A stretch of 64,000 nt of DNA from Eubacterium sp. ER2. GTDB lineage: Bacteria; Bacillota; Clostridia; Lachnospirales; Lachnospiraceae. The translations under genes were made by a program, and so were the position numbers. Within the stretch, counting starts at the first letter, position 1. Every line of letters starts with the position of its first letter. The notes under the pieces were generated by a model that worked only from the letters and a program-made list of their open reading frames with translations, searched no databases and was not told the origin of the DNA. Shown here piece after piece: positions 40,926 to 50,473 of this stretch. The DNA is taken from NCBI RefSeq assembly GCF_000765215.1, contig NZ_JPJE01000021.1, positions 60,639 to 124,638 of the forward strand. Direction: 5' to 3'.

Positions 40926-42374
40926 ATGTATGAAAAGATAAGGGACTATGCGCGGGCGCATGGGATGCTGGATAAAGGAGATGTGGTCATAGCAGGCATA
41001 TCGGGAGGAGCGGACTCCGTATGCCTGCTTTGTGTGCTTCTGGAGCTGAAAAAGGAGTATGACCTGGAGATACGGGCCGTCCACGTGAACCACGGCATCC
41101 GGGGGGAGGCCGCCGCGGCGGACGAGGCCTACGTAGAGGAGCTGTGCCAAAGCTGGGAGGTCCCCCTGGAGACCGTGCACGTGGATGTGTGCCGGATGGC
41201 CCGGGAGGAAGGGATGACCCAGGAGGAGGCGGGGCGCGCTGCCCGCCGCCGGGCCTTTGAGGAGGCTGCGGGGAGGTGGCGCGCCGACAGAATCGCCCTG
41301 GCGCACCACAAAAACGACAATGCCGAGACTGTGCTCCTCAATCTGGCCCGGGGCACCGGCCTGCGAGGGATGGGGGGGATCCGACCCTGTTCCGGGAAAT
41401 ACATCCGTCCCCTCCTGGAGGTGTCCAGGGAGGAGATCGAGGAGTTCCTGGCTGAAAAAAATATTTCTTATTGTATGGATGCCACAAATTATGAGGATAC
41501 TTATACACGGAACCGTATCCGCAATCATATAATTCCATATATGGAGGAGCAGGTCAATCCCAGGTTCGTGGATCACGTGTGCGGGACTGCGGAGCAGATG
41601 GCGCAGCTCTGGGAGTACGTGGAGAGGCAGACCGGTGAGGCGGCTGCCCGCCTGACCACCCTTCGGACAGGAGCGGATGGCCGGGGGAGAGAAGTGGTCA
41701 TAGACGGCCCGGGATTTGCCGGGACAGACAGGGCGCTGCGGCCCTACCTTTTAAAGCGGGTGCTGGGGCAGGTCAGCGGCAGGGAAAAGGATCTGGAGAC
41801 CGTCCACTTCAAGGATCTGGAGGAACTATTTGACAGGCAGGTGGGCAGAAGGCTCAGCCTCCCCTATGGGATGAAGGCGTTTCGGTGCTACGAGGGGGTG
41901 CGGGTGGTCAGTGCGGACTGGCAGGCCCCTGGGGAGGACAAAAGAGAAGGGGTGAGCGGGAAGATAAAGATGCGCATCCTGGACCCGGCGGACATAGAAG
42001 GCCCGATAGAGGAGGCAATTCCCAAAACACCCTACACGAAATGGTTTGATTATGATATAATAAAAAATAGTGTTATTATCAGGACCCGCCGCCCCGGCGA
42101 CTATCTTGTGATAGACAGGGATGGGGCCAGGCAGAAGCTCAACCGGTATTTTATCAATGAGAAGATCCCGTCACAGGAGAGGGACAGCATCCTTCTGGCG
42201 GCGGACGGCAGCCGCATCCTGTGGGTGATCGGATATCGGGGAGGGCTGGGGTACGAGGTGACCGGACAGACGAGGAAGATACTTGAAATAAGGATAGATG
42301 AAGTCACGACAGACAAGGGAGGAAAATACGATGGCAGAGACAATCAGAGAGCTTGTGTCAGAAGAAGAAGTTGA
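40926..42374 (+). CDS. tilS: tRNA(Ile)-lysidine synthase
   Basis: A 482-residue N-type ATP pyrophosphatase that makes lysidine at C34 of tRNA-Ile2. The PP-loop is 'AGISGGADSVCLL', then 'VHVNHGIRGEAAAADEAYVEELC', 'ALAHHKNDNAETVLLNLARGTGLRGMGG' and 'RPLLEVSREEIEEFL...YTRNRIRNHIIP'. The C-terminal TilS domain ends at 'ILWVIGYRGGLGYEVTGQTRKILEIRI'. The last residues are encoded in a 44-base overlap with hpt. It is an essential gene in the conserved cluster. Confidence 0.92.
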   Translation: MYEKIRDYARAHGMLDKGDVVIAGISGGADSVCLLCVLLELKKEYDLEIRAVHVNHGIRGEAAAADEAYVEELCQSWEVPLETVHVDVCRMAREEGMTQEEAGRAARRRAFEEAAGRWRADRIALAHHKNDNAETVLLNLARGTGLRGMGGIRPCSGKYIRPLLEVSREEIEEFLAEKNISYCMDATNYEDTYTRNRIRNHIIPYMEEQVNPRFVDHVCGTAEQMAQLWEYVERQTGEAAARLTTLRTGADGRGREVVIDGPGFAGTDRALRPYLLKRVLGQVSGREKDLETVHFKDLEELFDRQVGRRLSLPYGMKAFRCYEGVRVVSADWQAPGEDKREGVSGKIKMRILDPADIEGPIEEAIPKTPYTKWFDYDIIKNSVIIRTRRPGDYLVIDRDGARQKLNRYFINEKIPSQERDSILLAADGSRILWVIGYRGGLGYEVTGQTRKILEIRIDEVTTDKGGKYDGRDNQRACVRRRS

Positions 42375-42858
42375 GAAGAGAGTGTGTGAGCTGGGAAAAC
42401 AGATCAGCGAGGACTATGCGGGAAAGCATGTGCATTTGATCTGCGTCCTCAAGGGCGGCGTGTTTTTTATGTGTGAGCTGGCCAAGAGGATCACAGTCCC
42501 GGTTTCCATGGATTTCATGAGTGTCAGCAGCTATGGCGATGGAACGGCGTCCAGCGGCGTGGTGAAGATTGCCAAGGATCTGGATGAGCCGCTGGAGGGC
42601 AAGGATGTGCTCATTGTGGAGGATATCATTGACTCCGGGCGGACGCTGTCCTACCTGATCCAGATTCTGGAGAAGAGAGGGCCCAGGAGCATGAAACTCT
42701 GCACGCTTCTTGACAAGCCGGAGCGGAGAGTGAAGCCGGTGACAGTGGACTATGTGGGCTTTAACATCCCGGATGAATTTGTCGTGGGATACGGCCTTGA
42801 CTATGCACAGAAATACAGAAACCTTCCCTACATCGGAGTTGTGGAAGGTGTGGAGTAG
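42331..42858 (+). CDS. hpt: Hypoxanthine phosphoribosyltransferase
   Basis: A 175-residue purine-salvage enzyme. GGAGG precedes ATG 42331. 'LKGGVFFMCELAKRITVPVSMDFMSVSSYG' and the PRPP loop 'VLIVEDIIDSGRTLSYL' with 'PDEFVVGYGLDYAQKYRNLPYIGVV' are the family marks. The tilS-hpt-ftsH order is conserved across Firmicutes. The gene begins 44 bases before tilS ends. Confidence 0.95.
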   Translation: MAETIRELVSEEEVEKRVCELGKQISEDYAGKHVHLICVLKGGVFFMCELAKRITVPVSMDFMSVSSYGDGTASSGVVKIAKDLDEPLEGKDVLIVEDIIDSGRTLSYLIQILEKRGPRSMKLCTLLDKPERRVKPVTVDYVGFNIPDEFVVGYGLDYAQKYRNLPYIGVVEGVE

Positions 42859-42875
42859 AAAGGAGCAGCAGAGAT

Positions 42876-44726
42876 TTGAACGATAAAAGAGGCAGGGGCC
42901 TGAGCGGCGCCACACTGCTTGTGTGCGTGATATTGCTGTTTGCAGCGCTCTGGTTCACCAATCAGATCGATCAGCGGGATAAGCAGATCACATACCAGGA
43001 TTTTGAGAGCCTGGTGGAAAATGAAGAGATTTCAGAGGTGACCATCATCCAGAACCGGAATGTGCCGACAGGACGGCTGGAGGTGACGGTAAATGACGCC
43101 CAGGAGGGGGACGAGGCGAAGCTGGTCTACGTCTCTGACGTCAACAAGGCACAGGATTATCTGGCTGAGCACGGCGTGGACTACACGCTCAGAGATGTGC
43201 CCCAGGAAAACTGGTTTATGACAAACATCTTCCCGGTGCTCCTCATACTGGCGGCATTTTTCCTGTTCTTCTTCATGATGAACAGACAGAACGGCGGGGC
43301 TAACGCGAAGGCTATGAGCTTTGGCAAGAGCCGGGCCAGGATGAGTACGGAGCAGGATAAGAAGATCACTTTCGCCCAGGTGGCAGGCCTGCAGGAGGAG
43401 AAGGAGGAGTTGGAGGAGATCGTGGATTTCCTGAAGGCGCCGAAGAAATATATCCAGGTGGGAGCCAGAATTCCCAAGGGCGTGCTCCTGGTGGGCCCTC
43501 CGGGGACAGGAAAGACTCTGCTGGCAAAGGCCGTGGCGGGGGAGGCGGGGGTTCCCTTCTTCAGTATTTCCGGCTCCGACTTTGTGGAAATGTTCGTGGG
43601 CGTGGGAGCGTCCCGTGTCCGCGACCTGTTTGAGGACGCCAAGAAAAATGCGCCCTGCATCATTTTCATTGATGAGATCGATGCGGTTGCCCGCAGAAGG
43701 GGAACCGGCATGGGCGGCGGCCACGATGAGAGAGAGCAGACGCTGAACCAGCTCCTTGTGGAGATGGACGGCTTTGGCGTCAACGAAGGCATCATCGTCA
43801 TGGCTGCAACCAACCGTGTAGATATCCTGGATCCGGCTATCCTGAGGCCAGGCCGCTTTGACAGGAAGGTGGTCGTGGGGCGGCCGGACGTGCAGGGAAG
43901 GGAGGAGATCCTGAAGGTGCACGCCAAGGGCAAGCCCCTGGGAGACGATGTGGACCTGAAGCAGATCGCCCAGACCACAGCCGGATTTACAGGTGCGGAC
44001 CTGGAAAACCTGCTCAACGAGGCGGCTATCCTGGCGGCCAAGGAGAACAGAGTCTACCTGCAGCAGTCAGATATCAGGAAGGCCTTTGTGAAGGTGGGCA
44101 TCGGAGCGGAGAAGAAGAGCCGCGTCATCTCAGACAAGGAGAAGAAGATCACAGCCTACCACGAGGCGGGCCACGCCATCCTCTTCCACGTCCTGCCGGA
44201 TGTGGGGCCTGTGTACAGTGTGTCCATCATCCCCACAGGGACGGGGGCAGCCGGCTACACCATGCCTTTGCCAGAGAAGGATGAGATGTTCAACACAAAG
44301 GGCAAGATGCTCCAGGATATCACAGTGGCTCTGGGAGGCCGGGTGGCAGAGGAGGAGATCTTCGACGACATCACCACCGGAGCGTCCCAGGATATCAAGC
44401 AGGCAACCAGCCTTGCCAAATCCATGGTCACAAAGTTCGGTATGTCCGAGAAGCTGGGACTTGTCAACTACGACAACGACAGCGACGAGGTGTTTATCGG
44501 CCGGGATCTGGCCCACACCTCCAGAGGCTACGGCGAGCAGGTGGCGAGCACCATAGACCAGGAGGTCAAGGACATCATCGACGCGTGCTACCGGCGCGCG
44601 AAATATATCATCCGGAAGTACCAGGGCGTGCTGGAGAAATGCGCGCAGCTTCTGCTTGAGAAGGAAAAGATAACGAGAGAGGAATTCGAGTCCTTATTTG
44701 ACGGGATTGAAGTTTCAGAAATATAA
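42876..44726 (+). CDS. ftsH: ATP-dependent zinc metalloprotease FtsH
   Basis: A 616-residue membrane AAA+ protease starting at TTG 42876, ten bases after AAAGGAG. Two membrane helices (about 8-27 and 112-132) bracket the extracytoplasmic domain. Walker A '[20 protein letters not shown]', Walker B '[15 protein letters not shown]', the SRH and the zinc motif HEAGH (His429) are intact. It degrades membrane and regulatory proteins. It closes the conserved cluster. Confidence 0.95.
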   Translation: MNDKRGRGLSGATLLVCVILLFAALWFTNQIDQRDKQITYQDFESLVENEEISEVTIIQNRNVPTGRLEVTVNDAQEGDEAKLVYVSDVNKAQDYLAEHGVDYTLRDVPQENWFMTNIFPVLLILAAFFLFFFMMNRQNGGANAKAMSFGKSRARMSTEQDKKITFAQVAGLQEEKEELEEIVDFLKAPKKYIQVGARIPKGVLLVGPPGTGKTLLAKAVAGEAGVPFFSISGSDFVEMFVGVGASRVRDLFEDAKKNAPCIIFIDEIDAVARRRGTGMGGGHDEREQTLNQLLVEMDGFGVNEGIIVMAATNRVDILDPAILRPGRFDRKVVVGRPDVQGREEILKVHAKGKPLGDDVDLKQIAQTTAGFTGADLENLLNEAAILAAKENRVYLQQSDIRKAFVKVGIGAEKKSRVISDKEKKITAYHEAGHAILFHVLPDVGPVYSVSIIPTGTGAAGYTMPLPEKDEMFNTKGKMLQDITVALGGRVAEEEIFDDITTGASQDIKQATSLAKSMVTKFGMSEKLGLVNYDNDSDEVFIGRDLAHTSRGYGEQVASTIDQEVKDIIDACYRRAKYIIRKYQGVLEKCAQLLLEKEKITREEFESLFDGIEVSEI

Positions 44727-44743
44727 AGTCAGGCGGCGATAGA

Positions 44744-46786
44744 ATGAACATACATGCATTATTTTGCGACGGAACAGGAAATTACGTTTTCCCGCCGGAA
44801 CCACTGCCAGGACAGCAGGTCACACTGCAGTTCCGCACCGGAGCAGGCGATGCGGACAGTGTCTGCCTGCTGACGGGCGGCAGAGAGTACGAGATGGAGA
44901 AGCGGAGCACATCCGGGGTGTTTGACTACTATGCAGTGTCCCTGGAGTTGGGTGAGGAGAATCTGTACTACAGCTTCAGGGTGCGCGCCGGGGAGGAAGT
45001 CTGGTATTATAACCAGTTTGGCGCCACCAGGGAGAAGATCGAGGAGTATGAGTTCCAGATCGCTCCTGGATTTAGTACTCCCGACTGGGCCAAGGGCGCG
45101 GTCATGTACCAGATCTTTGTGGACCGTTTCTGCAATGGAGATCCATCCAACGATGTGGAAGACGGAGAGTACATCTATATCGGAGAACCTGTGGAACATG
45201 TGAAGGACTGGAATGAATACCCGGCGGCCATGGACGTGCGGCGCTTCTACGGAGGTGACCTGAAGGGCGTCATGGAGAAGCTGGACTATCTCCAGGATCT
45301 GGGAGTGGAGGTCATTTACTTCAATCCCCTGTTTGTCTCGCCCTCCAACCACAAATATGACATTCAGGACTACGACTATATCGATCCCCATTTTGGCGTC
45401 ATCGAGGAGGACGGCGGCGAGCCTCTCCCGGAGGGCGTGAAGGAAAATGTATATGCGACGAAATATCAGAAGAGGGTGACGGACAGGAAGAACCTGGAAG
45501 CCAGCAACCGGCTTTTTATCGAGCTTGTAGAGGAGCTTCACAGGAGAGGAATGAAAGTCATCCTCGACGGCGTTTTCAACCATTGCGGATCTTTTAACAA
45601 ATGGATGGACCGGGAGCGGATCTACGAGAACCAGGAGGGCTACGAGAAGGGAGCCTACGTCTCCGCGGACAGCCCCTACCGGGATTTCTTTGAATTTTTC
45701 CAGAACGGCGATGAGAACTGGCCCTACAATGGAAGCTACGACGGCTGGTGGGGGCACGACACCCTGCCCAAGCTGAACTACGAGGGCTCGAAGGAGCTGG
45801 AGGACTATATACTGGAGATCGGACGCAAATGGGTGTCTCCCCCCTACAATGTGGACGGCTGGAGACTGGACGTGGCGGCGGATCTGGGGCACAGCATAGA
45901 GTACAATCACGAGTTCTGGAAGAAATTCCGGCGTGAGGTCAAGAAGGCCAAACCGGATGCGCTGATCCTGGCGGAACACTATGGGGACCCGAAAGAGTGG
46001 ATTGCGGGGGATGAGTGGGACTCTGTTATGAACTATGACGCCTTCATGGAGCCTGTTACCTGGTTCCTGACCGGGATGGAGAAGCACAGCGATGAGGACA
46101 GGGAGGAGCTCCACGGTAACGCGGACAGCTTTGTGCGCTCTATTTTTCACCATATGTCCCACATGCTCACTCCCTCTCAGCAGGTGGCCATGAATGAGCT
46201 GTCCAACCACGACCACTCCCGGTTCCTGACAAGAACCAATCATATGGTGGGAAGAATCGGCAGCCTGGGGCCGGAGAAGGCGGAGGAGTATGTGAGCCTG
46301 CCTGTGATGCGGGAGGCGGTGGCCATCCAGATGACCTGGGTGGGAGCGCCCACCATCTACTATGGCGACGAGGCGGGGCTGTGTGGGTTTACAGATCCGG
46401 ACAGCAGAAGGACCTACCCCTGGGGAAAGGAAGATCAGGAACTCATTGACTACCACAGGGAGCTGATCCGCATACACAAGAATTACGAGGTGTTCCGCAC
46501 AGGTTCCCTCCAGTGGCTGGTGAAGCAGGACAATGTCCTGGCCTACGGGAGGTTTAACGACACGGATCAGTTTGTCGTTGTTATCAACCACAGCAGTGAG
46601 CTGCGGGAAGTGCGGGTGCCGGTGTGGGTGATCGGCGTGCCCATGAAGAGCAGCATGAGGAGGGTGATTTACTCCTATGAGGAGGGGTACACCATGGAGT
46701 TCGACGAGATTCACGTGATCGATGGAGAGATCGTGGTGAACATGGGAAGCCAGTCTGTGCTGATTGCGAAGAATAAGGAATTTTGA
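44744..46786 (+). CDS. GH13 alpha-amylase-family enzyme (neopullulanase-like), cytosolic
   Basis: A 680-residue GH13 enzyme without signal peptide. An N-terminal carbohydrate-binding/starch-synthase-like module (1-115, 'HALFCDGTGNYVFPPEPLPGQQVTLQFRTG') precedes the barrel. The catalytic triad is visible: nucleophile Asp376 ('GWRLDVAADLGH'), acid Glu411 ('LILAEHYGD') and Asp490 ('ELSNHDHSRF'). 'MYQIFVDRFCNGDPSNDV' and 'DGVFNHCGSFNKW' are the family regions, with a beta-sandwich C-terminus. This wording suits neopullulanase/cyclomaltodextrinase-type alpha-glucosidases that cut imported maltodextrin. It starts 17 bases after ftsH and ends at a terminator. Confidence 0.85.
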   Translation: MNIHALFCDGTGNYVFPPEPLPGQQVTLQFRTGAGDADSVCLLTGGREYEMEKRSTSGVFDYYAVSLELGEENLYYSFRVRAGEEVWYYNQFGATREKIEEYEFQIAPGFSTPDWAKGAVMYQIFVDRFCNGDPSNDVEDGEYIYIGEPVEHVKDWNEYPAAMDVRRFYGGDLKGVMEKLDYLQDLGVEVIYFNPLFVSPSNHKYDIQDYDYIDPHFGVIEEDGGEPLPEGVKENVYATKYQKRVTDRKNLEASNRLFIELVEELHRRGMKVILDGVFNHCGSFNKWMDRERIYENQEGYEKGAYVSADSPYRDFFEFFQNGDENWPYNGSYDGWWGHDTLPKLNYEGSKELEDYILEIGRKWVSPPYNVDGWRLDVAADLGHSIEYNHEFWKKFRREVKKAKPDALILAEHYGDPKEWIAGDEWDSVMNYDAFMEPVTWFLTGMEKHSDEDREELHGNADSFVRSIFHHMSHMLTPSQQVAMNELSNHDHSRFLTRTNHMVGRIGSLGPEKAEEYVSLPVMREAVAIQMTWVGAPTIYYGDEAGLCGFTDPDSRRTYPWGKEDQELIDYHRELIRIHKNYEVFRTGSLQWLVKQDNVLAYGRFNDTDQFVVVINHSSELREVRVPVWVIGVPMKSSMRRVIYSYEEGYTMEFDEIHVIDGEIVVNMGSQSVLIAKNKEF

Positions 46787-46815
46787 TAGAAGAGAAGGCC
46801 GGTAAGGCCGAAAAG

Positions 46816-46862
46816 AAAGCCGGATGTTCCGTTTGGGTCTTGTGGAGCATCCGGCTTTTGGT
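46816..46862 (+). terminator. Terminator after the GH13 gene
   Basis: An 11-bp stem AAAGCCGGATG (46816-46826) with CATCCGGCTTT (46848-46858), extended by TCC/GGA, then TTGG. Confidence 0.75.
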
Positions 46863-46888
46863 ATATGCCTTCGGATATTTGTTTTTAG

Positions 46889-47023
46889 GTGATTGCATTT
46901 GCCATCTACTGCGGGACCATCTGGATATTCAGGTCCGCGTTTCCTGTGATGCCCCTGCTGATCGCGATTTTAGTAACAATGGTCTCTGGTTTTCAAATCA
47001 AAGCAAGAATCATAAAAATGTAA
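46889..47023 (+). pseudogene. Membrane-protein fragment (44 codons)
   Basis: A GTG right after an in-frame TAG opens 44 codons encoding two hydrophobic stretches: 'IAFAIYCGTIWIF' and 'MPLLIAILVTMVSGF', then KARIIKM. There is no good ribosome site. It looks like the C-terminal remnant of a membrane protein left in the 358-base gap between the GH13 and GH112 genes, or a small membrane peptide. I cannot name the parent. Confidence 0.3.
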
Positions 47024-47035
47024 GCAACATGCAAA

Positions 47036-47064
47036 TTGACGGATATCCTCTTTTCGCCTATGCT
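47036..47064 (+). promoter_or_regulatory. Promoter of the GH112-maturase operon
   Basis: TTGACG (47036-47041) and TATGCT (47059-47064), spacer 17, 80 bases before the GH112 start. Confidence 0.55.
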
Positions 47065-47144
47065 TGTTTTAAGTAAAATGTACAAACTATGTGCAGGGAA
47101 AAGAAACTTAAAAACAGCATTATGCAAAAAGAAAGGAGAAAAAA

Positions 47145-49307
47145 GTGAAGGAGCAGACAAAAGGAAGAGTTACCATACCTACAGACGTTGACGTTGTGCC
47201 GGAGACACTGGAGCTGGTAGAGCGCTGGGGAGCCGATGCTATCCGTGACTGTGACGGGACGGATTATCCGGAAGAGCTGAAGAACGTGGACGCGAAGGTT
47301 TACTCCACATATTACACAACAAGAAAGGACAATGCGTGGGCCAAGGCCAATCCGGATGAGATCCAGCAGATGTATATCATGACACCGTTCTACACAGCGG
47401 TGGAGAGCGAGCTTTCCATCCACCTGATGAACCATCTCTACCCGGATATGCTGAAAGTGAACGACCATGATGATATCACCAGATGGTGGGAAGTCATCGA
47501 CCGCACCACAGGGGAAGTCGTGCCGGTGGAAAAATGGAGCTATGACGGGGAGACCGGGGATGTGACCATCCATGACGCAGCGGCCTTCCACGACTACACA
47601 GTCAGCTTCCTTGCCTACATTATGTGGGATCCGGTCCATATGTACAATGCAGTGACAAACGGCTGGACCAATTTTGAGAAGCAGATCACTTTTGACGTGC
47701 GCCAGCCAAAGACAAAGGCTTACTCCATGGAGCGTCTGCTCAGGTTCATCGCGGAGAACCCTCACGTGGATGTGATCCGCTACACCACTTTCTTCCACCA
47801 GTTCACATTGATCTTTGATGAGCTGGCCAGGGAGAAATATGTAGACTGGTACGGATATTCCGCATCTGTGAGCCCCTACATCCTGGAGCAGTTTGAGAAG
47901 GAAGTGGGCTACAAGTTCCGTCCCGAGTACATCATCGACCAGGGCTACATGAACAACACCTACCGCATCCCCTCCAGGGAATTCCGGGATTTCCAGGATT
48001 TCCAGAGAAGAGAAGTGACAAAGCTGGCAAAAGAGATGGTGGACATCACCCACGAGTGCGGCAAGGAAGCCATGATGTTCCTGGGTGACCACTGGATCGG
48101 CATGGAGCCTTTCATGGACGAGTTCAAGAATGTTGGGATTGACGCAGTTGTAGGAAGCGTTGGAAACGGATCTACCCTGCGCCTGATCAGCGACATCAAG
48201 GGCGTGAAGTACACAGAGGGACGTCTTCTTCCCTACTTCTTCCCGGATACATTCCACGAGGGAGGAGACCCGGTGAAGGAGGCGAAGATCAACTGGGTGA
48301 CAGCAAGGCGTGCCATCCTGAGAAGCCCTATCGACCGGATCGGCTACGGCGGATACCTGAAGCTGGCTATGCAGTTCCCGGATTTTATCGACTATGTGGA
48401 GAGCGTGTGCCAGGAGTTCCGCACACTGTACGACAACATTAAGGGAACCACTCCCTACTGCGTGAAGAAAGTGGCGGTCCTGAACTGCTGGGGTAAAATG
48501 AGAGCATGGGGCAACCACATGGTGCACCACGCCATCTACTATAAGCAGAACTACTCCTACGCAGGCATCATCGAGGCCCTCAGCGGAGCACCGTTCGATG
48601 TGAAGTGGATCAGCTTTGACGATATCCGCAGCAACCCGGAGATACTGGATGACATTGACGTGATCCTGAACGTGGGCGATGCAGATACAGCCTACACCGG
48701 AGGAGAGAACTGGACAGACGAGAAGGTCATCACTGCTGTAAAGAAATTTATTTACAACGGCGGCGGTTTCATCGGTGTCGGCGAGCCGGCAGCGCACCAG
48801 CATGAAGGACATTTCTTCCAGCTGGCCACAGTCATGGGCGTGGAGGAAGAGAACGGCTTTACTCTGAATGTGGACAAATATAACTGGGATGAGCACGAGC
48901 ATTTCATCACAGAGGACTGCAAAGGCGACATCGATTTCGGTGAAGGAAAGAAAAATATTTACGCTTACGAGGGAACTACGATCCTGAAGCAGAATGACAA
49001 AGAAGTACAGCTGGCTGTCAATGACTTTGGCAAGGGACGCAGCGTCTACATCAGCGGACTTCCCTACAGCTTTGAGAACAGCCGTCTCCTGTACCGCTCC
49101 ATCCTGTGGGCTTCCCACGATGAGGGCGAGCTGCACAAATGGTTCAGCACCAACTACAATGTGGAGGTGCATGCCTATGTGAAGAACGGCAAGTACTGCG
49201 TTGTAAACAATACCTACGAGCCCCAGAGCACGACTGTGTACAAGGGAGACGGCACAAGCTTTGACCTTGACCTGGAGGCAAACGGTATCTACTGGTACGA
49301 GATTTAA
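47145..49307 (+). CDS. 1,3-beta-galactosyl-N-acetylhexosamine phosphorylase (GH112)
   Basis: A 720-residue cytosolic phosphorylase. It splits Gal-beta-1,3-GlcNAc (lacto-N-biose) or Gal-beta-1,3-GalNAc (galacto-N-biose, mucin core 1) with phosphate to galactose-1-phosphate and HexNAc. It starts GTG 47145 with AAAGGAG six bases upstream. The catalytic barrel fills about residues 1-430. 'MFLGDHWIGMEPF' contains Asp315, which I equate with the catalytic acid of characterised members. 'PEYIIDQGYMNNTYRIPSREF' is a family-invariant block. A Rossmann-like middle domain ('GGGFIGVGEPAAHQHEG') and a beta C-terminus follow. It is cotranscribed with the sulfatase maturase, tying mucin-core use to sulfate removal. 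Confidence 0.92.
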   Translation: MKEQTKGRVTIPTDVDVVPETLELVERWGADAIRDCDGTDYPEELKNVDAKVYSTYYTTRKDNAWAKANPDEIQQMYIMTPFYTAVESELSIHLMNHLYPDMLKVNDHDDITRWWEVIDRTTGEVVPVEKWSYDGETGDVTIHDAAAFHDYTVSFLAYIMWDPVHMYNAVTNGWTNFEKQITFDVRQPKTKAYSMERLLRFIAENPHVDVIRYTTFFHQFTLIFDELAREKYVDWYGYSASVSPYILEQFEKEVGYKFRPEYIIDQGYMNNTYRIPSREFRDFQDFQRREVTKLAKEMVDITHECGKEAMMFLGDHWIGMEPFMDEFKNVGIDAVVGSVGNGSTLRLISDIKGVKYTEGRLLPYFFPDTFHEGGDPVKEAKINWVTARRAILRSPIDRIGYGGYLKLAMQFPDFIDYVESVCQEFRTLYDNIKGTTPYCVKKVAVLNCWGKMRAWGNHMVHHAIYYKQNYSYAGIIEALSGAPFDVKWISFDDIRSNPEILDDIDVILNVGDADTAYTGGENWTDEKVITAVKKFIYNGGGFIGVGEPAAHQHEGHFFQLATVMGVEEENGFTLNVDKYNWDEHEHFITEDCKGDIDFGEGKKNIYAYEGTTILKQNDKEVQLAVNDFGKGRSVYISGLPYSFENSRLLYRSILWASHDEGELHKWFSTNYNVEVHAYVKNGKYCVVNNTYEPQSTTVYKGDGTSFDLDLEANGIYWYEI

Positions 49308-49345
49308 AAAGAAAAAGATGAAAAAGATATAAAGGAGAAACAAAG

Positions 49346-50473
49346 ATGAGAGAGCTTCAGCTTCTCATCAAGCCAGTCTCCTCTGCCTGTGACCTGGACT
49401 GCACCTACTGCTTTTACAAGGATGAGGCAGCAAACCGCGCTGTGGGCGATCATGGGAAAATGAGCCGGGAGACCATGCGCGCGGTTGTGGACAAGGCACT
49501 GGCGGCATCGCAGACCTGCGTGTTCGGCTTTCAGGGGGGAGAGCCGACACTCGCAGGTCTGTCCTTTTTTGAAGACTTTACAGCATATGTAGAGGAGAGA
49601 AAAAGGCCGGATCAGGAGGCGGTGTACACCATACAGACAAACGGGAACAGGCTGGATGAGAGATGGTTTGAGTTTTTGAAAGAAAAAAATTTCCTTGTGG
49701 GACTTTCCCTGGACGGTGTCCGGAAGACCCATGACGAGAACAGGAAGGACCGGGCGGGAGAGGGAACCTTTTCCAGGGTTTTTGCCTGCGCGGAGCGTAT
49801 GCGTGAACTGGGGATCCCCTTCCATGTGCTCTGCGTGCTGAATGCCCAGACAGCCCCCCGGATCGGAGCCATCTACCGGTTTTTCATGCGGAAGGGCTTT
49901 GACCATCAGCAGTACATCCCCTGCCTGGATCCCCTGGGCACAGTGCGGGGTGAGGCGTCCTTCTCCCTGACCCCCACAATGTACGGGGAGGCTCTGGGGA
50001 CCCTCTTTGACCTATGGTGTCAGGACAGGATGGCGGGGCGTCCGGTGTACATCCGGCAGTTTGAAAACTATGTGGCCATGCTCCGGGGCGGACAGCCGGA
50101 GGCCTGCAGCATGTACGGCAGATGCAGCATGCAGAACGTGGTGGAGAGCGACGGGACCGTCTATCCCTGTGACTTTTACGCGCTGGACGCGTGGCAGATG
50201 GGAAATCTGAAAGATCCGGATACGGACTTTGTGAAACTGCAGAAGATAGCGGCGGAAGAGGCCGGGAGTAAGAGACATCCTTTTTTCAAGGAGGCGGACA
50301 GGCGGGACGACAGATGCCGGACCTGCAGATGGTATCCTCTGTGCCGGGGCGGCTGCCGCAGGGACTGCTTCCCGGAAGAGGGCAAGATGAGAAATTATTA
50401 CTGTGAGACGTACCAGAAGTTCTTTGCGGAATCCATAGGACGGCTGGAGTACATGGCGGGGCATCTTGTTTAG
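49346..50473 (+). CDS. Anaerobic sulfatase-maturating enzyme (radical SAM)
   Basis: A 375-residue radical-SAM/SPASM protein. The SAM-cluster motif is Cys15-x3-Cys19-x2-Cys22 ('SACDLDCTYCFY'), followed by 'GFQGGEPTLAGLSFFEDF'. The C-terminal auxiliary-cluster cysteines run through 'CSMYGRCSMQN', 'YPCDFYALDAW' and 'CRTCRWYPLCRGGCRRDC'. It oxidises the active-site Cys of sulfatases to formylglycine without oxygen. Both sulfatases nearby carry the required Cys motif. It lies 38 bases after GH112 and converges on the AraC gene with a 4-base overlap. Confidence 0.9.
   Translation: MRELQLLIKPVSSACDLDCTYCFYKDEAANRAVGDHGKMSRETMRAVVDKALAASQTCVFGFQGGEPTLAGLSFFEDFTAYVEERKRPDQEAVYTIQTNGNRLDERWFEFLKEKNFLVGLSLDGVRKTHDENRKDRAGEGTFSRVFACAERMRELGIPFHVLCVLNAQTAPRIGAIYRFFMRKGFDHQQYIPCLDPLGTVRGEASFSLTPTMYGEALGTLFDLWCQDRMAGRPVYIRQFENYVAMLRGGQPEACSMYGRCSMQNVVESDGTVYPCDFYALDAWQMGNLKDPDTDFVKLQKIAAEEAGSKRHPFFKEADRRDDRCRTCRWYPLCRGGCRRDCFPEEGKMRNYYCETYQKFFAESIGRLEYMAGHLV

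Noticed and set aside
47058..49343. 761-codon open frame on the minus strand
   Set aside because: Antisense shadow of the GH112 gene. The plus frame carries family-invariant motifs and a proper start.
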